DNA from: Betaproteobacteria bacterium
GTDB taxonomy: Bacteria > Pseudomonadota > Gammaproteobacteria > Burkholderiales > Burkholderiaceae
Assembly: GCA_009927445.1 (NCBI GenBank)
Contig: RFMZ01000183.1
Coordinates: 1-62,461, forward strand
Direction of reading: 5' to 3'
DNA length: 62,461 nucleotides
Positions within the stretch are counted from its first letter, which is position 1. The number at the start of each line of letters is the position of its first letter. Below the pieces are notes generated by a model that made no database searches, was not told the origin of the DNA, and saw only the letters and a program-made list of their open reading frames with translations. Shown in pieces: positions 9,408 through 18,200 of the stretch. A program made the position numbers and the translations under genes.

Positions 9408-10322
9408 ACTAATTCTAATATTTTTTATCCGACGATTGCTGACATTATTGGTAATACCCCTTTGATCCGGTTACAGCGTATTCCAGGTGAGGGGAACACT
9501 GTTCGTAATAATATTATTTTAGGTAAGTTAGAGGGTAACAATCCAGCAGGTTCGGTCAAGGATCGACCGGCGATTTCGATGTTCCGAAGAGCGCAAGAGC
9601 GTGGTCAGATCAAGCCAGGTGACACCTTAATTGAGGCGACGAGTGGCAATACGGGCATTGCCTTAGCGATGGCAGCTGCCATTTTGGGTTATAAGATGAT
9701 TTTAGTGATGCCGGAAAATCAAAGTATTGAGCGGCGTCAAAGTATGACTGCTTACGGGGCGCAATTAATGCTCACTCCCGCATCTGGCGGTATGGAATAC
9801 GCCCGCGACTATGCCCTGCAATTGCAAAAAGAAGGTAAAGGATTAATCCTAGACCAATTTTCAAATTACGATAATCCTTTAGCCCATATCGAAGGGACAG
9901 GACCAGAGATCTGGCGAGATACCCATGGGCAAGTGACTCATTTTGTATCTTCGATGGGTACCACGGGAACGATTACAGGGGTATCTACTTTTTTGAAGGA
10001 GCATAATCCCCGAATTCAGATCATTGGTGTGCAGCCAGAGGATGGCTCCCAAATTCCAGGAATTCGAAAATGGGCGCCAGACTATTTACCTAAAATTTAT
10101 GATGCAACACGGGTTGATTCTTTAGAACATGTCTCTCAAATAGAAGCAGAAGACATGTGTCGCCGCATGGCACAAGAAGAGGGTATATTTTGTGGGGTCA
10201 GTGCAGCGGGCACTTTAGTAGTTGCCTTGCGGATTGCGCAGCGGATTGAAAATGCAACGATTGTTTTTATCGTGTGTGATCGCGGTGATCGGTATTTATC
10301 TACGGGTATTTTTCCAGCTTAA
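9405..10322 (+). CDS. cysM: Cysteine synthase B
   Basis: PLP-dependent O-acetylserine (thiol)-lyase, B type, forming cysteine from O-acetylserine with sulfide or thiosulfate. The 305-residue product has the PLP-lysine segment NPAGSVKDRPA near residue 50, EATSGNTGIALA, the phosphate-binding GTTGTITG and the C-terminal CDRGDRYLS. IEGTGPEIW and KDRPA (rather than KDRIA) favour CysM over CysK. The upstream ribosome-binding site is weak and the start lies in a duplicated 18-bp segment, so translation may depend on the mini-frame ahead of it. It converges with mltB, with 9 bp between the stops. Confidence 0.95.
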   Translation: MTNSNIFYPTIADIIGNTPLIRLQRIPGEGNTVRNNIILGKLEGNNPAGSVKDRPAISMFRRAQERGQIKPGDTLIEATSGNTGIALAMAAAILGYKMILVMPENQSIERRQSMTAYGAQLMLTPASGGMEYARDYALQLQKEGKGLILDQFSNYDNPLAHIEGTGPEIWRDTHGQVTHFVSSMGTTGTITGVSTFLKEHNPRIQIIGVQPEDGSQIPGIRKWAPDYLPKIYDATRVDSLEHVSQIEAEDMCRRMAQEEGIFCGVSAAGTLVVALRIAQRIENATIVFIVCDRGDRYLSTGIFPA

Positions 10323-10331
10323 TAAGGTCAT

Positions 10332-11534
10332 TTATTTCTTGGATTTTTTAGGTTTGATTGGTTGTGCTCCAGCAAGGTTTGTTGGTGAAATCACTGCGGA
10401 GATAGCTTTGGCAAAATCTAATACTGCCATCGCGTAAAAGAAGCTACGGTTATATTGCGTAATGACTTCGAAGTTTTTAAGACCAACAATATATTCAACC
10501 TGATCATTACCGGCTTTATCGGTGCTTGGCAGATCGACGATAAGAGCAGGACTTTGATCATTGAGTGTTTTTGGCCAATCGCTAACAATACCGGCTTTTT
10601 TCAGCATATCCAAACTCAGCTTGGGGTTGGGATCACCATCGGCCAATTGTTTCGTTATATCGAGTGATTGTGCCCCTTGGGTAATTGGTAAAGTAGCTGG
10701 TTGGCCTATTTGCCAACCATGCATTAATAAGAAGTTTGCAATACTAGCCATGGCATCTTGAGCTTGGTTGCGCAAGTCAATCAAGTTATCGCCGTTACCA
10801 TCCAAGGCATACTGCAAAATACTGGTTGGCATAAATTGTGGCATACCGATTGCACCAGCAAATGAACTTGGTTGGTTGAGACATTTTTTAAAAGTTACGG
10901 GTATTGGAGTATTTTGATGATCTAGTGCATGGCTTGCGCCATAGTTCGGTTTTTTAGAACAGTAAATAATTAGGTCGCCGAGTTGGGATTTAAATAAAGC
11001 TTTTCTGGCAACTTGATTAGGGCTTGGGGGGTAATCAAAAGCGAGTGTAGTGAGGACATCTTTGACGACAAAATTACCCATATTTTTGCCATAAATGGTT
11101 TCTATACCTAGAATACTGAGGATGATTTCTGGTGGGATGCCACGCTCCCTCTCTAGCTGTTTTAAAAATATTTCATGTTCGGTCCAAAACTTTTTACCAG
11201 CAGCAAGACGGTTTGGGTCGAGGACATTGGCTTGATAAGTGCGCCAATTTTTTTTAGCTCTAGCACCTACTGGCGCTACATATTGTTTCGCAGTGGTTTG
11301 AGTTTTGAAATCTTCAAAGGATTCGCGCAGGAGGTTTAGTGAGAGATTTTGTTGGATTGACAGTTCGATTAAGAAAACATCCAAGGATTCTTGAATCGTT
11401 GGAGGATTATTGGGGGTGAAGCTTCGGGAGTTGCTCAGAGGATTACTTAGAGGATCAACTATAGTTTGAGACAGTAGCTCAGAGCAAAAGCAAATAGCGA
11501 TTGTGAGTAAGCACAAATTGCGAGTGTATTTCAT
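10332..11534 (-). CDS. mltB: Lytic murein transglycosylase B
   Basis: Glycoside hydrolase family 103 enzyme that cleaves peptidoglycan to 1,6-anhydro-muropeptides in the periplasm. The 400-residue product begins with a signal peptide (about residues 1-22). It has the catalytic glutamate segment SILGIETIYGKNMG, the substrate segment GAIGMPQFMPTSILQYALDG and DGNGDNLIDL. No clear lipobox cysteine precedes a cleavage site, so it may be soluble rather than lipid-anchored. The C-terminus is lysine-rich. It is transcribed against cysM and divergently from the deacetylase-like gene. Confidence 0.93.
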   Translation of the reverse strand: MKYTRNLCLLTIAICFCSELLSQTIVDPLSNPLSNSRSFTPNNPPTIQESLDVFLIELSIQQNLSLNLLRESFEDFKTQTTAKQYVAPVGARAKKNWRTYQANVLDPNRLAAGKKFWTEHEIFLKQLERERGIPPEIILSILGIETIYGKNMGNFVVKDVLTTLAFDYPPSPNQVARKALFKSQLGDLIIYCSKKPNYGASHALDHQNTPIPVTFKKCLNQPSSFAGAIGMPQFMPTSILQYALDGNGDNLIDLRNQAQDAMASIANFLLMHGWQIGQPATLPITQGAQSLDITKQLADGDPNPKLSLDMLKKAGIVSDWPKTLNDQSPALIVDLPSTDKAGNDQVEYIVGLKNFEVITQYNRSFFYAMAVLDFAKAISAVISPTNLAGAQPIKPKKSKK

Positions 11535-11595
11535 GATGATTTGTTAGTTTAAGCAATAATAGGATTATTAACTATTTTTTTGAAGGGACATCTAT

Positions 11596-12516
11596 ATGGC
11601 AACTGGTTTTATTTTGCACTCGGATTGTTTGCTCCATGAGATGGGCCGGGGTCATCCCGAATCACCAGCTCGGCTAGATGCAGTTCGGGCAGTGATGCAG
11701 TCTTTAGAACTCACGCAGATAGAAGCAGCATTAGCCACGCGTGAGCAACTAGCCTTAGTACATACCGAGCGGCATATTGACTTTATTGAAGAAAGCGCCC
11801 CGGCTGCGGGTTATTTTCAAATTGATGGCGACACGACGATGAATTCTGCAACTTGGCAAGCTGCTCTTCGCGCTGCGGGTTCTGGGATTGCAGCGGTTGA
11901 TGCCGTGATGGCCGGGCGAGTCGATAATGTTTTTTGTGCGGTAAGGCCACCAGGGCACCACGCTGAGCCAGACCGGTCTATGGGGTTTTGTCTGTTTAAT
12001 AATATTGCTATTGCTGCCAAATATGCATTGACCCACTATGGACTTGAGCGCGTTGCGCTTATTGATTTTGATGTGCATCATGGCAATGGCAGCGAAGTAG
12101 CTTTTCAGAATGATCCGGCAGTATTGATGTGTAGTTTTTTCCAATCCCCCTTGTATCCATATAGTGGCCTGAATTCCAAAAGACACAATATGGTGAATAT
12201 TCCTGTGCCAGCACACAGTAATGGCGAGATGATTCGTGCTTTAGTCAGGAATTCTTGGCTACCGGCATTAGAGGCTTTCCGTCCCGAGTTTATCTTTATT
12301 TCAGCTGGTTTTGATGCGCACGAAGCGGATATGTTGGCTCAACTTGAGTTAGTAGAAGAGGATTATGCTTGGATTACTACAGAATTAGTTCAGGTAGCCA
12401 AAAAGCACGCTCAAGGACGGATGGTGAGTTGCTTGGAGGGTGGTTATCACTTAGGAGCTTTGGCCAGTAGTAGTTTGGCCCATGTGCAAGCGTTAATGAA
12501 GGCTGTGAGTGAATGA
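11596..12516 (+). CDS. Histone deacetylase family zinc hydrolase (acetylpolyamine amidohydrolase-like)
   Basis: Member of the arginase/deacetylase fold. The 306-residue product has GRGHPESPARLDAV at residues 17-30, the active-site histidine pair in RPPGHHAEPD, zinc ligands in DFDVHHGNGSE and SAGFDAHEADML, and C-terminal LEGGYHLGAL. Bacterial members deacetylate polyamines, small amines or proteins; the substrate here cannot be read from sequence. It lies between mltB (divergent) and etfBA (same strand, 125 bp downstream). A 13-bp direct duplication covers its stop codon. Confidence 0.9.
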   Translation: MATGFILHSDCLLHEMGRGHPESPARLDAVRAVMQSLELTQIEAALATREQLALVHTERHIDFIEESAPAAGYFQIDGDTTMNSATWQAALRAAGSGIAAVDAVMAGRVDNVFCAVRPPGHHAEPDRSMGFCLFNNIAIAAKYALTHYGLERVALIDFDVHHGNGSEVAFQNDPAVLMCSFFQSPLYPYSGLNSKRHNMVNIPVPAHSNGEMIRALVRNSWLPALEAFRPEFIFISAGFDAHEADMLAQLELVEEDYAWITTELVQVAKKHAQGRMVSCLEGGYHLGALASSSLAHVQALMKAVSE

Positions 12517-12530
12517 TGTGAGTGGATGAT
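12505..12530. repeat. 13-bp tandem duplication over a stop codon
   Basis: GTGAGTGAATGAT at 12505-12517 is followed directly by GTGAGTGGATGAT at 12518-12530. The TGA stop of the deacetylase-like gene lies inside the first copy, so the duplication did not change the protein. It is one of several short tandem duplications at gene boundaries in this window. Confidence 0.8.
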
Positions 12531-12641
12531 GTCGCGGCCTCAATCCATGAAGCTTAGAGGGCAGAGTTTTACTCGAGAGTCTAGGCTTGTAAATTAGATT
12601 AAAATGGATGTTTATAGTTTATTTGCACCAGGAAAGATTGC

Positions 12642-13391
12642 ATGAAAATTTTGGTAGCGGTGAAAAGAGTGATTGACTACAACGTCAAGGTACGCGTGAA
12701 ATCGGATCAGTCCGGTGTTGAGACTGCGAATGTGAAGATGAGCATGAATCCTTTTGACGAAATTGGTGTTGAGGAGGCCGTACGGCTCAAAGAGGCTGGT
12801 GTCGCAACTGAGGTCGTTGCCGTATCTATTGGCTTAGCGCAAGCCCAAGAGACCTTAAGAACAGCGATGGCAATTGGTGCAGACCGAGGAATTTTAGTTG
12901 AAACGACGGCCGATATTCAGCCCTTAGCTGTTGCCAAGTTACTCAAAGCGATCGTCGATCAAGAAAAGCCTGAGTTAATCATTTTAGGTAAGCAGGCAAT
13001 TGATGATGACTGTAATCAGACTGGGCAAATGTTGTCAGCTTTATTAGCTTGTTCGCAGGCTACTTTTGCTTCCAAAGTGGAGTTGCAGGGCGACCGAATT
13101 TTGGTAACGAGGGAGATTGATGGTGGTCTTGAAAATTTAAGTTTATCGATACCAGCCGTTATAACCACTGATTTACGCTTGAATGAGCCACGTTATGTTA
13201 CCTTGCCAAATATCATGAAGGCCAAGAAAAAAGAATTAAAAATGATAAAGCCAGAGGATTTGGGTGTTGATGTTACGCCACGTGTCCACACGCTCAAAGT
13301 GGTAGAACCACCAACGCGCAGCGCTGGCGTGATCGTAGCCGATGTCAAAGCGTTAGTTGATAAATTAAAAAATGAAGCAAAGGTTATATAA
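12642..13391 (+). CDS. etfB: Electron transfer flavoprotein subunit beta
   Basis: AMP-binding subunit of the soluble flavoprotein that passes electrons from acyl-CoA dehydrogenases to the ETF-quinone oxidoreductase. The 249-residue product begins [20 protein letters not shown], with [16 protein letters not shown] and the family signature around [20 protein letters not shown], and ends in the arm that contacts EtfA. The stop and the etfA start are directly adjacent (TAA ATG), so the two are coupled. No partner dehydrogenase gene is in the window. Confidence 0.97.
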   Translation: MKILVAVKRVIDYNVKVRVKSDQSGVETANVKMSMNPFDEIGVEEAVRLKEAGVATEVVAVSIGLAQAQETLRTAMAIGADRGILVETTADIQPLAVAKLLKAIVDQEKPELIILGKQAIDDDCNQTGQMLSALLACSQATFASKVELQGDRILVTREIDGGLENLSLSIPAVITTDLRLNEPRYVTLPNIMKAKKKELKMIKPEDLGVDVTPRVHTLKVVEPPTRSAGVIVADVKALVDKLKNEAKVI

Positions 13392-14327
13392 ATGGCGATC
13401 CTAATTTTAGCTGAGCATCAGCACAGTGCATTACAGGCAGGTACTTTGAATGTGTTGACAGCGGCCTTAGCAATTAATTCCGAGGTTCATATTTTAGTCG
13501 TTGGTCATCAGGCTCAGGGCGCGGCTTTGGCAGCGGCACAATTAGCTGGCGTGACTAAAGTATTACATATAGACGCCCCGCACTTTGAAAGTCATGGCGC
13601 AGAAAATGTGGCGGCGCAAGTCCAAGCTATTGCTGGTTCGTATACCCATATATTGGCAAATGCTAGCGCTTATGGAAAAAATATATTACCCCGCGTTGCT
13701 GCCCTATTAGATGTGGCGCAAATATCCGAGGTTACAAAAGTACTTGCTCAAGATACGTATGAGCGCCCTATTTACGCAGGTAATGCGATTGCGACGGTAC
13801 AGTCCACGGATGCCATACAAGTATTAACGATTCGTTCTACCAACTTTGAAGCTGCCCTCTCATCTTCGCAGACGGCTCCGATTGAGTTGCTTGGTCACAT
13901 TGATGAGCAAGGTTTAACAATTTGTAAAGGTCAAGAGACGGTACAGTCTTCTAGGCCAGAGTTAACTGCGGCGAAGGTGATTGTTTCAGGTGGTCGCGGC
14001 CTTGGTTCAGCCGAGCAATATAAATCGATATTAGAACCCTTAGCCGATAAGATGGGTGCTGCCATGGGAGCGTCTCGCGCCGCGGTGGATGCTGGTTATG
14101 TACCCAATGATTATCAAGTTGGCCAGACGGGCAAGATTGTCGCACCGGGTTTATACATTGCGGTTGGTATTTCAGGGGCGATTCAGCATTTAGCAGGGAT
14201 GAAGGATTCAAAAATTATTGTAGCGATCAATAAAGATCCAGAGGCTCCAATTTTTGCTGTGGCGGATTATGGTTTAGTAGCTGATTTATTTACTGCAGTA
14301 CCTGAGTTAGTTCAGGAGTTGTCTTAA
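13392..14327 (+). CDS. etfA: Electron transfer flavoprotein subunit alpha
   Basis: FAD-binding subunit of ETF. The 311-residue product has a loosely conserved N-terminal half and a strongly conserved C-terminal FAD domain: VSGGRGLGS near residue 198, ASRAAVDAGYVPNDYQVGQT, LYIAVGISGAIQHLAGMKDS and INKDPEAPIFAVADYGLVAD. These give an unambiguous assignment. It directly follows etfB without a spacer. The spacer after the gene (to 14503) holds a 9-bp tandem repeat and no convincing gene. Confidence 0.97.
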   Translation: MAILILAEHQHSALQAGTLNVLTAALAINSEVHILVVGHQAQGAALAAAQLAGVTKVLHIDAPHFESHGAENVAAQVQAIAGSYTHILANASAYGKNILPRVAALLDVAQISEVTKVLAQDTYERPIYAGNAIATVQSTDAIQVLTIRSTNFEAALSSSQTAPIELLGHIDEQGLTICKGQETVQSSRPELTAAKVIVSGGRGLGSAEQYKSILEPLADKMGAAMGASRAAVDAGYVPNDYQVGQTGKIVAPGLYIAVGISGAIQHLAGMKDSKIIVAINKDPEAPIFAVADYGLVADLFTAVPELVQELS

Positions 14328-14393
14328 GCACGTTAGCTTGAGATCACTTGTGAAGGTGGCTCTCCAAGTAGCCGAACATTTCCGAAGTTATCT

Positions 14394-14438
14394 GAACTGC
14401 ATGAACCACATGAACTGCATGAACCCCATGCTCCTCAT
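14394..14438. repeat. Tandem repeat, 9 bp x 5
   Basis: Five consecutive 9-bp units: GAACTGCAT, GAACCACAT, GAACTGCAT, GAACCCCAT, GCTCCTCAT. The array lies in the spacer between etfA and the convergent small membrane protein gene. Read on the minus strand it lies in a 16-codon frame (ATG ending at 14438) with a Met-x-Phe pattern; this is not called as a gene. Confidence 0.8.
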
Positions 14439-14503
14439 GCAGTCAATGTAGGCCTGTCACAGACTGGCGGGCTATGCATTCACTCGCGACAAGAAATGAG
14501 AAA

Positions 14504-14952
14504 TTACTGAGAGATTTTTCTAGCAGCTTCAATTTGTCCATTGAAGTACTGTTCAAAAATAATAGCCAGTCCGGCCATTAAAATAAAAGCACCGACCATC
14601 AGCGAGATAATGACGCACAGGATCACAGGCCAGCCAGATTGATTTTTTTTGTGGTCGTTGGGTTGAAATACGCATCAAAACGTGGATCTGGGCGTAAGCC
14701 TAGGACAATGCTGGTAAGCCAGCTTGTTAATAGGGAGATTTCGCCCAAGCTAACAGCAAACCAGGACAGAAGTGATTTATGTTCTGAATGCGTTAAGTCA
14801 AACCAACCGAGTGTTCCAAGGGTGATTGTGATGAGGTGCAGATAGAGCCATGGACATTGAGGACCTTTGAGGTAGAGCCAGTTGAGGCCAGTACCGGGTA
14901 AAAAAGTACCGAGAACGCACGCTAGAAGTTTGGATTTAAAGTGAATGACCAT
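14504..14952 (-). CDS. Small membrane protein (TM2-like architecture), frameshifted
   Basis: Two overlapping frames on the minus strand together make a 149-residue membrane protein. The upstream part (about 98 residues, from ATG 14952) has a basic start and hydrophobic helices with LPGTGLNWLYLKG and ends VLGLRPDPRFDAYFNP. The continuation in the other frame runs NQSGWPVILCVIISLMVGAF to the stop at 14504 and adds another helix. Without the shift the first frame stops at 14623, losing that helix. One extra base in the run of eight A's on the coding strand (T8 at 14643-14650) restores one frame. It resembles a small membrane protein common in Burkholderiales; function unknown. Error, slippage or true decay are all possible. 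Confidence 0.7.
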
Positions 14953-15071
14953 AACTTGAAATGATAATCCTCAATTGAATCGCTTGTTTAAACCCATAAT
15001 GAGTATGGACTTGTGACAAGCCGGTTGGGGCTAAATGGCTGAGCGCTCTACCTGCATAAGATCGAGTTGAA

Positions 15072-15596
15072 TTATTTAGATGGGGAGTGCCTTTCAAAAA
15101 GAAGGACATCGCCAGTTCTGGCGATGAGGAGTAATTGATGATGTTGCTGTTTCCAGGACCGGTAATCTGTCAATATGTTCATCAAATCACGCTCAAACTC
15201 CATTCGTTGGTTTTCGGCGCACATTTTTCGGGTAAGGGCGATATGGCCAATGACGATTGCCCCTTTGCTATCCTCGGTCAGTTTGGATGAGAACTGATTA
15301 CAACCAGAAAATCCGCTGAGGATTTTTTGAGATGGATCAAACACCATGGCGATGATTGGACCCTCTGGGTTGCTGGGGATATTTCGAAGGCGAATTTGTC
15401 CTGATTGGTTGGGTGGTAAGTTCCAGCGAACCAGTTCCCACTTGCCGTTCAGATCAACTAATGGGGGGCTAGAGCAAACATTGCAATCTGGTAATAAGTT
15501 CGAGCATGAAATAAGCCCCAGGAGGGGCAATAAGAGTATGAACGGATAAAAAATACGAAAAAAAGGGTGTTTTTTAGAATATCTATTTGTCGTCAT
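15072..15596 (-). CDS. META-domain lipoprotein (HslJ-like)
   Basis: A 174-residue predicted lipoprotein. After a basic start comes a hydrophobic stretch and a lipobox, LLGLISC, with Cys at residue 31, so it should be lipid-anchored in the envelope. Residues about 50-165 form a META domain: LNGKWELVRW, the SGFSGCNQFS motif, and TRKMCAENQRMEFERDL. E. coli HslJ of this family is linked to heat and novobiocin resistance, but the biochemical role is unknown. It is transcribed away from the rpsP operon. Confidence 0.85.
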   Translation of the reverse strand: MTTNRYSKKHPFFRIFYPFILLLPLLGLISCSNLLPDCNVCSSPPLVDLNGKWELVRWNLPPNQSGQIRLRNIPSNPEGPIIAMVFDPSQKILSGFSGCNQFSSKLTEDSKGAIVIGHIALTRKMCAENQRMEFERDLMNILTDYRSWKQQHHQLLLIARTGDVLLFERHSPSK

Positions 15597-15784
15597 GGGG
15601 GTTTTAGGCTAAAATAATGGGTTCTCAGGGATATGTTCTAAATTTTGTTTTTAATGCGTTGATCTTGGATTTAGTATTGCAATATTACGATATTCGGGGG
15701 GTGCCCTTCGTGGTTTTGCATGAAAGATAAAGACAGATTTGAATATGACTAGTTGTTTTTTTAATTTGATTGTAAGGAATGAAT

Positions 15785-16030
15785 ATGGTCGTTATTCGAC
15801 TTGCCCGTGGTGGTTCAAAAAAGCGTCCTTTTTATAGTGTTGTGGTTACTGACAAGCGTAATCGTCGCGACTCCAATTTTGTTGAGAGATTAGGTTATTA
15901 CAATCCTCGCGCAGTTTCTACTGAGCAGGCATTTCGGGTGGCTGCAGATCGCTTGACATATTGGTCTGGCGTTGGCGCTGAGTTGTCTCCAACTGTTAAG
16001 CGCTTGATTAAGCAGCATCAAGCCAGTTAA
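15785..16030 (+). CDS. rpsP: 30S ribosomal protein S16
   Basis: Small-subunit assembly protein, 81 residues, starting [17 protein letters not shown] as in most proteobacteria, with [17 protein letters not shown] and [18 protein letters not shown] 15785 is preferred over the in-frame ATG at 15779 because AAGGA at 15774-15778 is about 6 bp from the former and touches the latter. It opens the rpsP-rimM-trmD-rplS operon, which links ribosome assembly with tRNA methylation. Confidence 0.96.
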   Translation: MVVIRLARGGSKKRPFYSVVVTDKRNRRDSNFVERLGYYNPRAVSTEQAFRVAADRLTYWSGVGAELSPTVKRLIKQHQAS

Positions 16031-16040
16031 TTATTTTTGC

Positions 16041-16065
16041 AAGCACCCATATAAGGTGGGTGTTT
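16041..16065 (+). terminator. Hairpin between rpsP and rimM (possible attenuator)
   Basis: AAGCACCCA and TGGGTGTTT form a 9-bp stem (one G-U pair) across a 7-nt loop in the 42-bp gap between rpsP and rimM, followed by TTTACTCC. This operon needs far more S16 than RimM or TrmD, so a partial terminator or processing hairpin would make sense here. The T-tract is short, so read-through is expected. Confidence 0.45.
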
Positions 16066-16072
16066 ACTCCTT

Positions 16073-16624
16073 ATGAGCGTGGAGTTGCCGACTTTACATC
16101 AAGAATTAATAGAAGTAGGAACGATCATCGAGGCGTACGGTATTCGGGGAGCGCTCAAAGTGCGACCATTTGCTACAGACCCAGTTGCGCTGTTAGCGGC
16201 TAAAGAGATATGGATTAAGTCTGCTCCCGGATCGTTGGTATTATCTGTCAAAGATTATCAAGTTTATTTATCCAAATTCCATAGTGGTTCTGTTATTTTG
16301 GAATTAGTAGGACTAACCGATCGTGATCAGGCATTGGCCATGAAGTCTGCGCGCATTGCTATGGCTCGAAAACATTTTCCAACACCTGGTGAAGATGAGT
16401 TTTATTGGACTGATTTATTGGGTGCGCAAGTAGAAAATCAGGCTGGTGAACCATTTGGTCAAGTTGTTGAAATGATGGATAACGGCGCACAGTCGGTTTT
16501 ATCTGTTGTGAATGATGTAAAAAAACAACGATTAATTCCATTTGTAAAAACTTTTATCATAGATGTTAATTTGAGTGATCCGATGGCCAAAAAAATCATT
16601 GTTGATTGGCAAAGCGATTGGTAA
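16073..16624 (+). CDS. rimM: Ribosome maturation factor RimM
   Basis: Binds S19 in the 30S head and assists late assembly of the small subunit. The 183-residue product has the RimM N-terminal domain with GTIIEAYGIRGALKVRPFA (residues 17-35) and a C-terminal PRC-barrel from DEFYWTDLLGAQV, including LIPFVKTFIIDV. Length is typical. It is second gene of the rpsP operon, 42 bp after rpsP. Confidence 0.95.
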   Translation: MSVELPTLHQELIEVGTIIEAYGIRGALKVRPFATDPVALLAAKEIWIKSAPGSLVLSVKDYQVYLSKFHSGSVILELVGLTDRDQALAMKSARIAMARKHFPTPGEDEFYWTDLLGAQVENQAGEPFGQVVEMMDNGAQSVLSVVNDVKKQRLIPFVKTFIIDVNLSDPMAKKIIVDWQSDW

Positions 16625-16668
16625 TTTTGGGTGTCCAAAGCTAGTTACAAAACAAAGGGGAACATCTG

Positions 16669-17448
16669 ATGCGATTTGATGTGCTGAGCATTTTTCCCGA
16701 AATGATGGCTTGTGTTACGGATCATGGGGTAGTTGGTCGCGCATTTGAAGAGGGTGTTGTCTCGTTGCAGTTATGGAATCCGCGTGATTTTGCACAAGAT
16801 CTGCGCCGGACGGTAGATGACCGGGCCTATGGTGGTGGCCCGGGCATGGTGATGATGACCGGCCCTTTAGAGGCAGCCTTACAAGCATCAAAGATAAGCC
16901 TTCAAACATCTTCTGAGCCCAATACTCATGCGCCTGGCCCGGTTATTTTACTTTCCCCACAGGGGCGCGTTTTTAACCAAGGCATAGCCAATGAGTTGGC
17001 TAATTTACAGCAAATAACTCTTGTTTGTGGCCGGTATGAAGCCGTTGATCAGCGCTTTATAGATCGCCAGGTCGATTATCAGCTTAGCTTGGGTGATTTT
17101 GTTATTTCTGGAGGGGAATTTGCGGCAATGGCCGTGATTGATGCGGTTGTTCGTTTACTACCTGGTGTTTTAGGCGACGAGCTCTCCGCGACTCAGGATA
17201 GCTTTATGGAGGGTGTTTTAGACCATCCGCACTATACCAGGCCGGAAAATTATGAAAATTTTTTGGTGCCGAGCGTGCTTTTATCCGGACATCATGCGAA
17301 AATAGAAAGTTGGCGTCGTTTTGAAGCATTAAAGGCGACCCAAAGGCTTCGACCAGATTTAATTATTTCTGCTAGAAGTCATGGTTTGTTAAGTCATCAA
17401 GATGAACTTTTTTTGGCGCAGTTAGTCAATGGCGTCGATAAAAGTTGA
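16669..17448 (+). CDS. trmD: tRNA (guanine-N1)-methyltransferase
   Basis: Methylates G37 next to the anticodon, preventing +1 frameshifting. The 259-residue product shows the deep trefoil-knot SPOUT motifs: [34 protein letters not shown] and [20 protein letters not shown], then the C-terminal [11 protein letters not shown]. Start ATG 16669 lies behind AAAGGGGAAC. The rplS gene follows after 211 bp, an unusually long gap within this operon. Confidence 0.97.
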   Translation: MRFDVLSIFPEMMACVTDHGVVGRAFEEGVVSLQLWNPRDFAQDLRRTVDDRAYGGGPGMVMMTGPLEAALQASKISLQTSSEPNTHAPGPVILLSPQGRVFNQGIANELANLQQITLVCGRYEAVDQRFIDRQVDYQLSLGDFVISGGEFAAMAVIDAVVRLLPGVLGDELSATQDSFMEGVLDHPHYTRPENYENFLVPSVLLSGHHAKIESWRRFEALKATQRLRPDLIISARSHGLLSHQDELFLAQLVNGVDKS

Positions 17449-17467
17449 TTAAGATCTTAATTTTTTT
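17448..17467 (+). terminator. Weak AT-rich hairpin plus T-run after trmD
   Basis: ATTAA-GATC-TTAAT begins at the last base of the trmD stop and runs straight into a T-tract. The stem has only five A/T pairs, so termination would be weak. It may separate trmD from rplS, which has a long leader of its own. Confidence 0.35.
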
Positions 17468-17659
17468 AACGTATCCTCTTTCGGGTCCCTGGAATATTGA
17501 CCTTCGGATATTGAATTAGTGAATAGTGTTTATAAAAGTGTTTTATAAAAAGCAATATTCGGATGTACTAATTGGATGTCAATGAGTTCGAAGATGTGGT
17601 TGTTTTAGAACTAGTCATTCTTGGGAATACAACGCCGAAACGATGCATAAGGAGTCATC

Positions 17660-18058
17660 ATGAATTTAATTGAGAAGATAGAGCAAGAAGAAATTGCTCG
17701 TTTAACAAGTAGTAAAGTAATCCCTGTGTTTGCACCTGGCGACACATTAGTGGTCAATGTAAACGTTGTTGAAGGAACTCGTAAGCGGGTGCAAGCCTTT
17801 GAAGGTGTAGTGATTGCAAAGCGTAATCGTGGTTTGAACTCCAGTTTTATCGTTCGCAAAATATCTTCTGGAGAGGGCGTTGAGAGAACTTTTCAAACGT
17901 ATTCGCCACTCATTGCCAGCATTGAAGTGAAGCGTCGAGGTGATGTTCGTCGTGCCAAGTTGTATTACTTGCGCGAGCGATCAGGCAAGTCTGCACGGAT
18001 TAAAGAAAAATTAGTTTCTCGCACGAAAACAGCTAAAACGGCTATTTCTGCAGAGTAA
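17660..18058 (+). CDS. rplS: 50S ribosomal protein L19
   Basis: Large-subunit protein at the 30S-50S interface, 132 residues. It has the L19 signature: [55 protein letters not shown] and [19 protein letters not shown]. The C-terminus is a little longer than the E. coli protein and basic. Start ATG 17660 is preceded by AAGGAG at 17649-17654. A strong GNRA-loop terminator follows, ending the operon. Confidence 0.97.
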   Translation: MNLIEKIEQEEIARLTSSKVIPVFAPGDTLVVNVNVVEGTRKRVQAFEGVVIAKRNRGLNSSFIVRKISSGEGVERTFQTYSPLIASIEVKRRGDVRRAKLYYLRERSGKSARIKEKLVSRTKTAKTAISAE

Positions 18059-18080
18059 TTCAATACGCTGTGCAACTCGT

Positions 18081-18111
18081 AAAGGCAGCGCAAGCTGCCT
18101 TTAGTATTTTT
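18081..18111 (+). terminator. Rho-independent terminator of the rpsP-rplS operon
   Basis: Perfect 9-bp stem AAAGGCAGC / GCTGCCTTT closed by a GCAA tetraloop, followed by AGTATTTTTA. It starts 22 bp after the rplS stop. Confidence 0.8.
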
Positions 18112-18200
18112 AGGTTGATTTTTTCCTGCCTAAGGCCTAGTTTGTTATTTACGGACTCAGCATTGAAATAATAAATGCCTATCAGATTACTTATAATCAA

